A stretch of DNA of 64,000 nt from Blastocatellia bacterium (GTDB taxonomy: Bacteria; Acidobacteriota; Blastocatellia; Pyrinomonadales; Pyrinomonadaceae). Shown piece after piece: positions 17,395 through 25,385 of the stretch. Within the stretch, counting starts at the first letter, position 1; every line of letters starts with the position of its first letter. The stretch spans positions 62,001-126,000 of the forward strand of contig JAEUQK010000025.1 of NCBI GenBank assembly GCA_016789265.1. Direction: 5' to 3'. The notes below the pieces were generated by a model. That model was given only the letters and a program-made list of their open reading frames with translations. It had not been told where the DNA came from and ran no database searches. The translations under genes were made by a program, and so were the position numbers.

Positions 17395-19098
17395 TTATTG
17401 AATACGCAGGTGGGTGTATTCCAGATTCCTGGCGATCACGCCAAACTCATTAGGGGGCAGGATGTTGCGCCAGCGATTGTCATCTGCGAGCAAGTTCTCG
17501 GCCTCTTTTGCCGAAATAGGTCTTGAGAAAAGGAACCCTTGGCCATACTCGCATCCTAGGATCCTAAGCTGATGGAATTGGTGAATGCTTTCGATACCTT
17601 CTGCGATCACGCTGAGGTTGAGCGCCTTTGCTAAAGCGATGACGGTCCTCACGATCTCTCCATTCTCGGAACCATCTTCCATCGTACTCACAAATGACCG
17701 ATCGATCTTAAGTGTATCGATCGGGAACCGATGGAGGTAACTCAAGCTCGAATATCCGGTGCCAAAATCATCAATGCTCAGCCTTACTCCAAGTTCTTTG
17801 ATCTTCTTCAATACGGCGATGACGTTCTCCGCGTTTTGCATCACGGCGCTCTCAGTGATCTCAAGCTTAAGATGCTCAGCCTCGATCCCGGTCTCGAAGA
17901 TTATCGACCTTAGTTGGTCCACCAATCCTCGCTGAGCCAGGTGAACCGCCGAAAGATTCACGCTCATCACCATTTGATCGGGAGCTAGTCCCCTTTCTTT
18001 CCATTCGACCGCCTGTTCGCAGGCAGAGCGGAGAAGGCGCATTGTCATGGGAACGATCAGCCCTGTCGATTCGGCGACCGCAATGAACTCGCCCGGCGTG
18101 ATCAGGCCGCGGCTGGGGTGGTTCCATCTGACCAACGCTTCGAACCCGACAAGGCTCACATTGTCAAGATTTACCAGCGGCTGGTAAAAGAGCTCGAACT
18201 CATCCCTCTCAACCGCTAGTCGCAGGTCGGTTTCAAGTTCGAGAAGTGATACTGCACGAGCATGCATTATCTGATCGAATATCACATACGGCTTTTTCAT
18301 CTCCTTGGCGTAGTACATCGCAATGTCTGCATCGCGGAGTAGTTCTTCCGGATCTTTATACCGCGAGTTCCCGACCGCTATTCCGATACTAACGCTTGTG
18401 AAGATCTGACGGCCGTCGAGGTCAAACGCTACACCGATCTCGTCTGATATCATTTCCGCAAATCTGACGGCTTCAGAGGGATCCTTGATCTTGTACAGAA
18501 GGATTGCGAACTCGTCTCCGCTAAATCTGCCGACCACGCCTCTATTTTCAGTTACGGCAACCAGACGCTTTCCGACATTTACAATTAGTTTGTCACCGAC
18601 TAAATGTCCAAGACTGTCGTTGACGGTCTTGAAACGATCGAGGTCCAGGAAGAGCAATGCAAATCGCTCTCCGAGATCGTCGGTCGAGGTACGCAAGCAC
18701 GGATCGATCATCTCCAGGAAATGGTTGCGGTTCGCGAGCCCGGTGAGAGCGTCGTGATATGCGGCATGTCGGAAACGTTCTCTGCTCTCGCGCAAGGCAT
18801 GCGAACTTCGTTCGAGCTCCTCGACATAATGTTGGAGCTCTTCGACGTGTGTTTCTGCCTGCTCGGCACGAAATCGCTCCGCGGTCTCTGCCGTCGCGGC
18901 CTCACGTCTGATATCGCCGACATACTTCATATATCGGCTTACGATCAATGCAAAACTCACGATCGCGACAATAAGTGAGATCGAAGCGAGAATATTCTCT
19001 TGTAACTGCAAAAACAGGATCGCGCATGCTGCCGAGACCACACCTAGAGGCAGCAGGAAAAGCAAGTATATCCCTGTCAGATTTTCGTTTTTGTTCAT
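17395..19098 (-). CDS. Membrane GGDEF-EAL cyclic di-GMP protein
   Basis: 567 residues: two N-terminal membrane helices (about 10-31 and 36-55), a coiled-coil linker (65-108), a GGDEF domain (115-275) and an EAL domain (285-545). The GGDEF motif reads SGDEF at 193-197 and no RxxD inhibitory site precedes it. The EAL domain looks catalytically complete: EAL at 320-322, NLSAVHL, EITES, DDFGTGYSSL, AEGIES and YGQGF. It is therefore more surely a phosphodiesterase than a cyclase. It is transcribed alone; no sensory domain other than the short membrane part is seen. Confidence 0.93.
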   Translation of the reverse strand: MNKNENLTGIYLLFLLPLGVVSAACAILFLQLQENILASISLIVAIVSFALIVSRYMKYVGDIRREAATAETAERFRAEQAETHVEELQHYVEELERSSHALRESRERFRHAAYHDALTGLANRNHFLEMIDPCLRTSTDDLGERFALLFLDLDRFKTVNDSLGHLVGDKLIVNVGKRLVAVTENRGVVGRFSGDEFAILLYKIKDPSEAVRFAEMISDEIGVAFDLDGRQIFTSVSIGIAVGNSRYKDPEELLRDADIAMYYAKEMKKPYVIFDQIMHARAVSLLELETDLRLAVERDEFELFYQPLVNLDNVSLVGFEALVRWNHPSRGLITPGEFIAVAESTGLIVPMTMRLLRSACEQAVEWKERGLAPDQMVMSVNLSAVHLAQRGLVDQLRSIIFETGIEAEHLKLEITESAVMQNAENVIAVLKKIKELGVRLSIDDFGTGYSSLSYLHRFPIDTLKIDRSFVSTMEDGSENGEIVRTVIALAKALNLSVIAEGIESIHQFHQLRILGCEYGQGFLFSRPISAKEAENLLADDNRWRNILPPNEFGVIARNLEYTHLRIQ

Positions 19099-19272
19099 GC
19101 AAACGAAGACGGAGATCCAGGACCGATCGAACTCGATGAGGAAAATTAAGAAACTGCTCTCGCGGGTGGAAGCGGAGGCCGGTTATCAAACCAGACCTTT
19201 CAATAATAGATCAAATTGACGGACTATGCCAGAAAAATCTTTGTCATCTGTTTAACACTATTAGACTTGCAG

Positions 19273-19298
19273 AAAAGGGCGAGCAGTTCGGCTCGCCC
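19273..19298 (-). terminator. Terminator of the oligopeptidase gene
   Basis: Stem GGGCGAGC/GCTCGCCC (19277-19284 with 19291-19298), 6-base loop, followed on the minus strand by TTTT. It lies 24 bases past the oligopeptidase stop. The U tract is short. Confidence 0.6.
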
Positions 19299-19321
19299 AG
19301 TAAATGCGTCTCAATGCAGCT

Positions 19322-21448
19322 CTATTTCGATATGCCGACCTGGGTCAGCGCATATGCATAATCGAATGCAACCTCTTTGAGTCTGTCATAACGTCCTGAA
19401 GACCCGCCGTGGCCTGCCCCCATGTTGGTCTTCAGCAGTACGATATTGCCGTCTGTTTTCATCTCGCGGACCTTAGCGGCGAACTTTGCCCCTTCCCAAT
19501 AAGGAACCTGACTATCGTTGAGCGAGATCTCAATGAGCATATTCGGATAGGCCTGAGCCTTGATATTGTCGTAAGGTGAATACGAGTACATATAGTCCCA
19601 AGCCTTCTTATCATCTCGCGGATTGCCCCACTCGATCCATTCCTCCGTCGTTAGTGGCAATGTATCGTCGATCATCGTATTCATTACGTCAACGAACGGC
19701 ACCTGAACGATGGCGGCTTTGTAAAGTTGAGGAGCCTGATTTACGACAGCACCCATTAACAATCCGCCAGCCGAGCCTCCTTGAATGACAAGTCGGTCAG
19801 CAGACGTGTACTTATTGTCTACAAGCCACTTGGAACAATCGACGAAATCATTGAACGTGTTCATTTTCTTGAACATACGCCCATCTTGACGCCATTTCTC
19901 GCCGAGCTCCGAACCGCCGCGAATGTGTGCGATCGCATACATCATTCCCCGATCAACAAGTGAAAGCCTTGCGGTCGAAAAATTTGGCGTCATCGAGGCA
20001 CCGTATGACCCATATGCGTAGAGAAGCATCGGGGCCTTACCGTCGAGTTTCGTCCCCTTCTTCCACATTATCGATATCGGCACTTTCACGCCGTCGCGTG
20101 CAACGGCCCAAAGTCTCGCGGTCTCGTACTGCGACTTATCGTAACCGCTCGGGATCTCCTGCTGTTTGATCAGCGTGCTCTTTCTGGTCTTTAGATCGAA
20201 CTCGTATGTGGACTGCGGCGTGATCATCGACGAATAGCCGTACCTGATCGCATCCGTGTCGTATTCCGGATTAAACCCGAGACCCATCGTGTAAACGCTT
20301 TCCTCGGTCGGAATTCGAACAGAAGCCCGCCGCGTCTTCATATCCATAACGCGAAGGTACTCGAGTCCGTTCTCCAACTCGGATACGACCGCATGATCCT
20401 TGAAGAAACTGATGTCCTCAATCTTTATTTCCGGCTTGTAAGGAACAAAATCTACCCAGTTCTTTTCACTTGGATCATTAAGCGGAGCCCGCACCACCTT
20501 GAAGTTCTCAGCGTCCTTGTTGGTACGAATATAGAACTCGCCGTTGTTAAAATCTGCCGAATACTCGTGGCCTTCGCGGCGCTTGCTGATCATTTTGAAT
20601 TTGCCTGTTGGTGTCTCCGCCGGCAAATACCAAAACTCGTTCGATGTCTTCGCATACGAACCGATAAAGTACATTTTCTTGTCCCGGGACCTGCCAATAC
20701 CAACGTTATAAAGCAGGTCTGCTTCCTCAAAGATCAATTCGTCAGCACTGGTTGTCCCAACCGTATGTCGAAAGATCTTGTCTGTGCGTTTGGATACCGG
20801 GTCTTCCTGTCCATAAAAGATGTATTTTCCATCCGGCGACCATTCCATGCTTGTCACACGTTCCATTTTGTCAGGCAGCATTTTGCCTGTTTTTAGGTCT
20901 TTGATCTGGAGCGTGTATTGTCGATAACCCGTCGTATCCGTTGAGAATGCAAGCATATTTCCGTCATCGCTCGGATCGAAATTTGATATCGCAAAGTACT
21001 TATATCCTTCGGCTAGAACGTTCTGGTCCAGGAGCAACTCCGGATCTGCGCCGTCCTTTGTTCTGCTGCGGAGATACCTTGGGTATTGTTTTCCTTCCTC
21101 CGTCGTATTGAAGTACCAGTACTCACCAAGTTTGTAAGGTACGCTCATGTCGGTTTGCTTTATGCGGCCTAACATTTCCTTATATAGCGAATCGACAAAT
21201 CCCTTATTCTTACCGATATTTGCTTCGGTGTACGCGTTCTCCGCTTCGAGATATTTGATTATCTCCGGGTTCTTTTTCTCATTCCTATCACGCAGCCATG
21301 CGTAATTATCAGTGATCTCGTAGCCGTGGATCTTCAATACCTTCGGCTCTTTTTTGGCAACTGGAGGTTTCATATCTGTTTGTGCAAACACAACCGTGCC
21401 CGCGAACGCACATAACGCGAACGCAGCCACGAAAAACAGTCCTTTCAT
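19322..21448 (-). CDS. Secreted oligopeptidase B-type S9 peptidase
   Basis: Serine peptidase of the prolyl oligopeptidase family, closest to oligopeptidase B (protease II), which cuts after Arg/Lys in short peptides. 708 residues: a signal peptide (MKGLFFVAAFALCAFAGTVVFAQ up to about 23), a seven-bladed propeller (about 40-440) and an alpha/beta-hydrolase domain. The catalytic serine is in QGGSAGGLLMG (around 557), the Asp follows SLNDSQVPYWEGAKF and the His is in GAGHGGSSGRYD. The TEEWIEWGNP loop is characteristic of the PtrB branch. Unlike cytoplasmic PtrB it is exported. The start at 21448 is chosen to give the signal peptide. Confidence 0.93.
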   Translation of the reverse strand: MKGLFFVAAFALCAFAGTVVFAQTDMKPPVAKKEPKVLKIHGYEITDNYAWLRDRNEKKNPEIIKYLEAENAYTEANIGKNKGFVDSLYKEMLGRIKQTDMSVPYKLGEYWYFNTTEEGKQYPRYLRSRTKDGADPELLLDQNVLAEGYKYFAISNFDPSDDGNMLAFSTDTTGYRQYTLQIKDLKTGKMLPDKMERVTSMEWSPDGKYIFYGQEDPVSKRTDKIFRHTVGTTSADELIFEEADLLYNVGIGRSRDKKMYFIGSYAKTSNEFWYLPAETPTGKFKMISKRREGHEYSADFNNGEFYIRTNKDAENFKVVRAPLNDPSEKNWVDFVPYKPEIKIEDISFFKDHAVVSELENGLEYLRVMDMKTRRASVRIPTEESVYTMGLGFNPEYDTDAIRYGYSSMITPQSTYEFDLKTRKSTLIKQQEIPSGYDKSQYETARLWAVARDGVKVPISIMWKKGTKLDGKAPMLLYAYGSYGASMTPNFSTARLSLVDRGMMYAIAHIRGGSELGEKWRQDGRMFKKMNTFNDFVDCSKWLVDNKYTSADRLVIQGGSAGGLLMGAVVNQAPQLYKAAIVQVPFVDVMNTMIDDTLPLTTEEWIEWGNPRDDKKAWDYMYSYSPYDNIKAQAYPNMLIEISLNDSQVPYWEGAKFAAKVREMKTDGNIVLLKTNMGAGHGGSSGRYDRLKEVAFDYAYALTQVGISK

Positions 21449-21611
21449 TGTGTATTTCTCCTTGATCTTAGAGCAATCGGCGGTCGCCGGTGGCAAATTA
21501 TGGATTTAGTTAAGATTCCCTTGTTTATACGCGATATCTTACGCTTTTGTTTAGGAGTTGTCAGGTTGCAGCGGGCTCCCAAGTGATTATCGCAGAAGCT
21601 AAAAACAATTA

Positions 21612-21637
21612 CGGCGGCCCAAATTGAGGAACCGCCG
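21612..21637 (-). terminator. Possible terminator after the SnoaL-like gene
   Basis: CGGCGG/CCGCCG stem (21612-21617 with 21632-21637) with a 14-base loop, followed on the minus strand by an AT-rich run with five Ts. The stem is short and the loop long, so efficiency is doubtful. Confidence 0.4.
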
Positions 21638-21663
21638 CAAGGACTCAGATCACTTTTTGAAAT

Positions 21664-22155
21664 TCATTGGGCCGCTAACTTAAAACTGTCCTTTACAGTT
21701 GTTCGCTCAGATACAACTATCTTCCACGAACCTTCGATACGCGTCCAGATATTCGTATAGCGCATCTGCACCGAGAATTGTTTGTTGTCTTTCGCAACCC
21801 CTTCGAGCAATGCGAGGCCCGTTACCACGACTGCATCACCAAATACCCGCGCGATCAGATCAGTGATCTTGAAGTCCTTAAGAGGAAACGAAGGCATCGC
21901 CTCTCCACGTTTGAAAGTGAAAGCCGCACCATCCGGCGATATCATGAACGCTCCCTCGGCGATCATGTCGTCCCAATTCGTCTCGCCTTTGAGCGACCTG
22001 ACACGGCCCTCTTCCTCGAGTTTGAGAACTTCCGCTCGTGCCGCATCGGCCTGTTTTGATCTTTCGCCCATGCTGACCGCCGATTGACCAAAGACGGACA
22101 GCGTTATCAACACGCTTCCGAAAATGAAGAACAGGATATCCCTGACCCTTTCCAT
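21664..22155 (-). CDS. Secreted SnoaL-like (DUF4440) protein
   Basis: 163 residues: a signal peptide ending around FGQ|SAV (about 24) and an NTF2-like domain (VLKLEEEGRVRSLKGE, FGDAVVVTGLALLEG, RYTNIWTRIEGSWKIV). The start has a strong Shine-Dalgarno AAGGAGG 5 bases upstream. It is a paralogue, by pattern, of the interrupted gene at 4833-5321 and of the gene at 24534. No catalytic residues can be assigned. A weak GC hairpin follows at 21612-21637. Confidence 0.8.
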   Translation of the reverse strand: MERVRDILFFIFGSVLITLSVFGQSAVSMGERSKQADAARAEVLKLEEEGRVRSLKGETNWDDMIAEGAFMISPDGAAFTFKRGEAMPSFPLKDFKITDLIARVFGDAVVVTGLALLEGVAKDNKQFSVQMRYTNIWTRIEGSWKIVVSERTTVKDSFKLAAQ

Positions 22156-22284
22156 AAATACCTCCTTCGAGACGTTGAAAGTCTGAACAGAGAGTAAACT
22201 GTTTGTTTAATTAAATGACCGAAAATGTCGTGATCTTTACCAGGAAAGGCGTGGATGACGGTAACTTGCCGTAAGCTCTTCGAT

Positions 22285-23058
22285 CTAGGAGATCGGCTTT
22301 CCCAACAGTCCGAACAGTTCATTCTTATGCCCGCGGCTCAATGTGAACGTAGCACCGTCGGCCATTTTTACTTCGTGGTCGCCATTGAACATTGGATGAA
22401 GCTCCTTTATTCGTTCCACATTGACCAAAACCGAACGATTCACCTGAACGAACATCTCCGGGTCGATCTGTGACTTAAGGGCGTGGAGAGCCTGTCTGAT
22501 CATGTGCTTCGATCCGCCATGGCGGATCTGAAGGTATTTGTCATCAGCCTTTATCCAATCGACATCCTTGATATTCACAAACACGATCCGTCCGTTGTGT
22601 TTGATGAGCAGCCTCTCGAGGTATTTCGGCTTCTTTATTGATGATATGAGCTCCATTATCTGCGATGATGCGGAATCGCCGCTTCGTATCGATCTTTTCG
22701 CATGTTCAAGAGCCGACGCAAATCGCTTCTGGTCAAACGGCTTCAAAAGGTAATCGATTGCGTGATATTCAAACGCCTTGATCGCATATTCTTCGTACGC
22801 AGTCGTAAAGATTATGAAAGGAAGCGACTTAGGTTCAAGGCTTTCGAGCAGCGAAAGTCCGTCCATCTCCGGCATTTGAACATCGAGGAAGACGAGATCC
22901 GGCTCGGCCTCGGCTATCATCTGACCTGCCTTCTTTCCATTTCCCGCCTCGCCGACGATCTCGACATCAGCATCGCCCTTCAGCATTTCGCGGATATACC
23001 TTCGTGCGAAAGGTTCGTCGTCGACGATCAGTATCTTTATCGCTTGTTCCATGTTCAA
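22285..23058 (-). CDS. LytTR-family response regulator
   Basis: 257 residues: receiver domain 8-125 with acidic pocket DDEP, phospho-acceptor Asp59 in FLDVQMPEMDG and Lys in YLLKPF, then a LytTR DNA-binding domain (about 150-255; IKADDKYLQIRHGGSKH, FVQVNRSVLVNVERI). It is the AlgR/AgrA/LytR type that binds direct repeats in promoters. Its start overlaps the kinase stop by 4 bases (ATGA), so the two are made together. The target genes are unknown; no clear LytTR repeat was identified. Confidence 0.93.
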   Translation of the reverse strand: MNMEQAIKILIVDDEPFARRYIREMLKGDADVEIVGEAGNGKKAGQMIAEAEPDLVFLDVQMPEMDGLSLLESLEPKSLPFIIFTTAYEEYAIKAFEYHAIDYLLKPFDQKRFASALEHAKRSIRSGDSASSQIMELISSIKKPKYLERLLIKHNGRIVFVNIKDVDWIKADDKYLQIRHGGSKHMIRQALHALKSQIDPEMFVQVNRSVLVNVERIKELHPMFNGDHEVKMADGATFTLSRGHKNELFGLLGKPIS

Positions 23059-24167
23059 CTTTCGGCCCCTTCACGTGTTGTTAAGAAAGGGAAGGACATT
23101 TCGACCTTGTAATCCTCGTCTTTCTCGTCTTCTATCGACAGGGACGCGGCGTTACCGTAGATACTCTCAAGTCTAGTTCTCACATTTGCGAGGCCGATGC
23201 CGCGGCCGTTTGTTTCCGTACCGGCCGCTTCGGTGTTTCGACTGTTCTTGATGCACAGTATCAGTCGACCGTCTGTCCTTGAAGATAGAATTTCTATTCG
23301 GCCCTCCTCCGCAAACGGCGAGATACCGTGTTTGACCGCATTTTCCAAAATTGGCTGAACTATCAAATGAGGGACAAGTGCATCAAGTGTTTCCGGTTCG
23401 ATATTGATCTCCACTGTCAGCCTGTCCTCGAACCTTGTTTTTTCTATCTCGAGGTATGGCCTGAGAAACTCGAGCTCCTCGGAAAGAGTTACGATCTGGT
23501 CGTTTGAATGTTCCAGTGTCTGCCGCAGGAAATCACCCAACAACGCTACCATTTCGTTCGCCCTCTTTGGATCGAGGAGTATCAGTGATGAGATCGAATG
23601 AAGCGAATTGAAAAGAAAATGAGGATGGAGCTGCATCTTCAGTGCATTTAGCTGTGCATTTGAGAGCTCAGCCTGAAGCGAGACATTCTTAGCCTCTTCG
23701 TTCCGATAGTCTTTGAGAATGAGTATCGCAAGTATCGAGAAAAATGTGGGCGTGTACAACGAAAATAAAGTGTATATCGCCGAAACCGACCACCGTTGAA
23801 GTATCACGGCATAAGTTGCGGATTGCGGGGAAGGTTCAGACACCATCGACCATGCAAAAGCGACAAGACCGCCGGCATAAACGGCCGAGACAGCGAGACC
23901 TGTGACGGCATTGATCCCAATGTTCTTGTATCGTTTTGTCCGTACCGTGACCGGGAAACGCTTTGCGACGATATATATCACCGGCGAAAAAATGCCCCAT
24001 ATATACGACCTTAAAAGACTCATCAAAAGCACTGCCGAGGTGCCCTGCTGTCGGTTTTCGGTCATCGCGGAGAGGAACGACGCTCCGGCAAACATCAGGC
24101 CGACGACGGTCCAGATCGCCAGCAAGATCAAGAATGGCTTTACGTACTTCCTAAGTCTATTCATCAA
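23055..24167 (-). CDS. LytS-like sensor histidine kinase
   Basis: 370 residues: four hydrophobic segments (about 12-34, 47-68, 88-108, 128-150), then the pfam06580 His_kinase region with the phospho-acceptor in HPHFLFNSLHSI (around 181-192) and a HATPase domain (LIVQPILENAVKHGI, GRGIGLANVRTRLESIYG). No periplasmic sensor domain is present, so it likely senses within the membrane or through partners. It forms an operon with the downstream LytTR regulator and the upstream small membrane protein. Confidence 0.93.
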   Translation of the reverse strand: MMNRLRKYVKPFLILLAIWTVVGLMFAGASFLSAMTENRQQGTSAVLLMSLLRSYIWGIFSPVIYIVAKRFPVTVRTKRYKNIGINAVTGLAVSAVYAGGLVAFAWSMVSEPSPQSATYAVILQRWSVSAIYTLFSLYTPTFFSILAILILKDYRNEEAKNVSLQAELSNAQLNALKMQLHPHFLFNSLHSISSLILLDPKRANEMVALLGDFLRQTLEHSNDQIVTLSEELEFLRPYLEIEKTRFEDRLTVEINIEPETLDALVPHLIVQPILENAVKHGISPFAEEGRIEILSSRTDGRLILCIKNSRNTEAAGTETNGRGIGLANVRTRLESIYGNAASLSIEDEKDEDYKVEMSFPFLTTREGAES

Positions 24168-24195
24168 AAATGATACGCGACCGTGCCCGCAAAGA

Positions 24196-24537
24196 TCATG
24201 AACCAGATCGATTCAACACAACGATCGCAAGCACTATTATAGAGAGCAAAGTGCCGAAGGGCAGATACCATAGCGTAAGGATCGAGATAACGATCCCCAA
24301 GTAATACGCCCAAGAACTCCCTGACAGCAAGCCGGACGCGAAAGCCAGCCAGACAATTCCGAACGCAATGAACATTGGGCCAAGCCGATATACATTAACC
24401 CCGAGCCATTCAAAGACCAAGGCCCAGGGACCCGGTTTTTTGGGGCCTATGTATTTGCCGTTGACGATCACATAAATGCCGTCGGCAAGCATGAATAGGC
24501 CATTAGCGAATGAGAGTACAATTAGAAGGATCCTCAT
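24196..24537 (-). CDS. Small membrane protein preceding the LytS/LytT genes
   Basis: 113 residues with four predicted membrane helices (about 3-25, 45-62, 65-85, 88-110) and the sequence NGKYIGPKKPGPWALVF between the first two. Its start overlaps the preceding SnoaL-like gene by 4 bases and it ends 28 bases before the kinase gene. The setting suggests an accessory to the membrane kinase. The family is not recognised. Confidence 0.7.
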   Translation of the reverse strand: MRILLIVLSFANGLFMLADGIYVIVNGKYIGPKKPGPWALVFEWLGVNVYRLGPMFIAFGIVWLAFASGLLSGSSWAYYLGIVISILTLWYLPFGTLLSIIVLAIVVLNRSGS

Positions 24538-24935
24538 TTTTCAGACGGAGGGTATGCCATCGCAACTGCTATTAGCCATCGCCCATCGTCGTTTTTGTGA
24601 AGCGTGTAAGCAGCACCGAAACGTCCGATCTCTTTCTGTCCGGAATCGTATCTTATGAATTCAGCTGTCGCAACGGCCAATCGGTCACCGCGAATTGTGA
24701 CGTCCAATCCTTCGAACTCCGTGCGGTGATAATCGCTGGCTTTGGCGTGTTCGATCAGATATTCTGCGATCTTCAATTGAGATTCCCTGTCCGCAGCGGC
24801 TGTCACACGTTCCGGCCTTATGAACAGACACGAAGGCCCATAGCATGCAACGACCGATTCCGGACTTAATGTCTCAAATGCTCTGACGTAATTCTCGATC
24901 GCAATTCGAATTTGCTCTTCCTGCAGCATATTCAT
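24534..24935 (-). CDS. Cytoplasmic SnoaL-like (DUF4440) protein
   Basis: About 133 residues with an NTF2-like fold: QIRIAIENYVRAFETLSPESVVACYGPSCLFI, then DVTIRGDRLAVATAEFIRYDSG and AAYTLHKNDDGRWLIAVAMAYP. It has no signal peptide, unlike the two related secreted proteins in the window. Start at 24935 (MNMLQ); the ATG two codons later is also possible. It is the first gene of the operon that continues with the small membrane protein, kinase and response regulator, all overlapping or nearly so. Confidence 0.75.
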   Translation of the reverse strand: MNMLQEEQIRIAIENYVRAFETLSPESVVACYGPSCLFIRPERVTAAADRESQLKIAEYLIEHAKASDYHRTEFEGLDVTIRGDRLAVATAEFIRYDSGQKEIGRFGAAYTLHKNDDGRWLIAVAMAYPPSEK

Positions 24936-25385
24936 CCGTTTCTCAGGCCGCAATCCCACATGCGCAGCCGAACGCACTGCTAATACTTATCACAATTTAC
25001 TTTCCCATTTCGATGATAGTTCGCAATCCTTCGGCATGGACGTAAAAATGTCGTCGAACACAGATATTGCGGCGGCTTCAGGCGAAAGCCTGGTGTGAGT
25101 GTTTACGGACGAGGATCTGAACGGTTCGAAGACGATGCGACAACGAAACGGTCTCAAGGAATCCTTGATAATATCGATGAAATTGATTAAGATTCTAGCG
25201 TTCAACAATTTAACAAGCATTTTCGTCGGTCGAATTGTTTCTCAAATACCACAGGGAATTTGAGCTACTTGTTGCATTTCGAATTCGCCGGTAAATCTCG
25301 GTGAATTTCTGTCCACTGAAAATTCGAATTCCGTCGCACAATGGCATTCGGACCATTACTGATTCAATTTACGAGGAGGATCGAG
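24936..25385. other. Intergenic region with no convincing gene
   Basis: 450 bases between the divergent SnoaL-like and PPC-domain genes. A 76-codon minus-strand ORF (24990-25220) exists but has no family signature, no Shine-Dalgarno site and cysteine-poor low-information sequence, so it is not called. The right end (about 25276-25340) is rich in short GAATTC-type inverted repeats and probably holds the promoter of the gene at 25386; hexamers could not be fixed. Confidence 0.5.

Noticed and set aside
24990..25220. 76-codon ORF on the minus strand
   Set aside because: No Shine-Dalgarno site, no family signature and AT/repeat-rich surroundings. Treated as part of the intergenic region.
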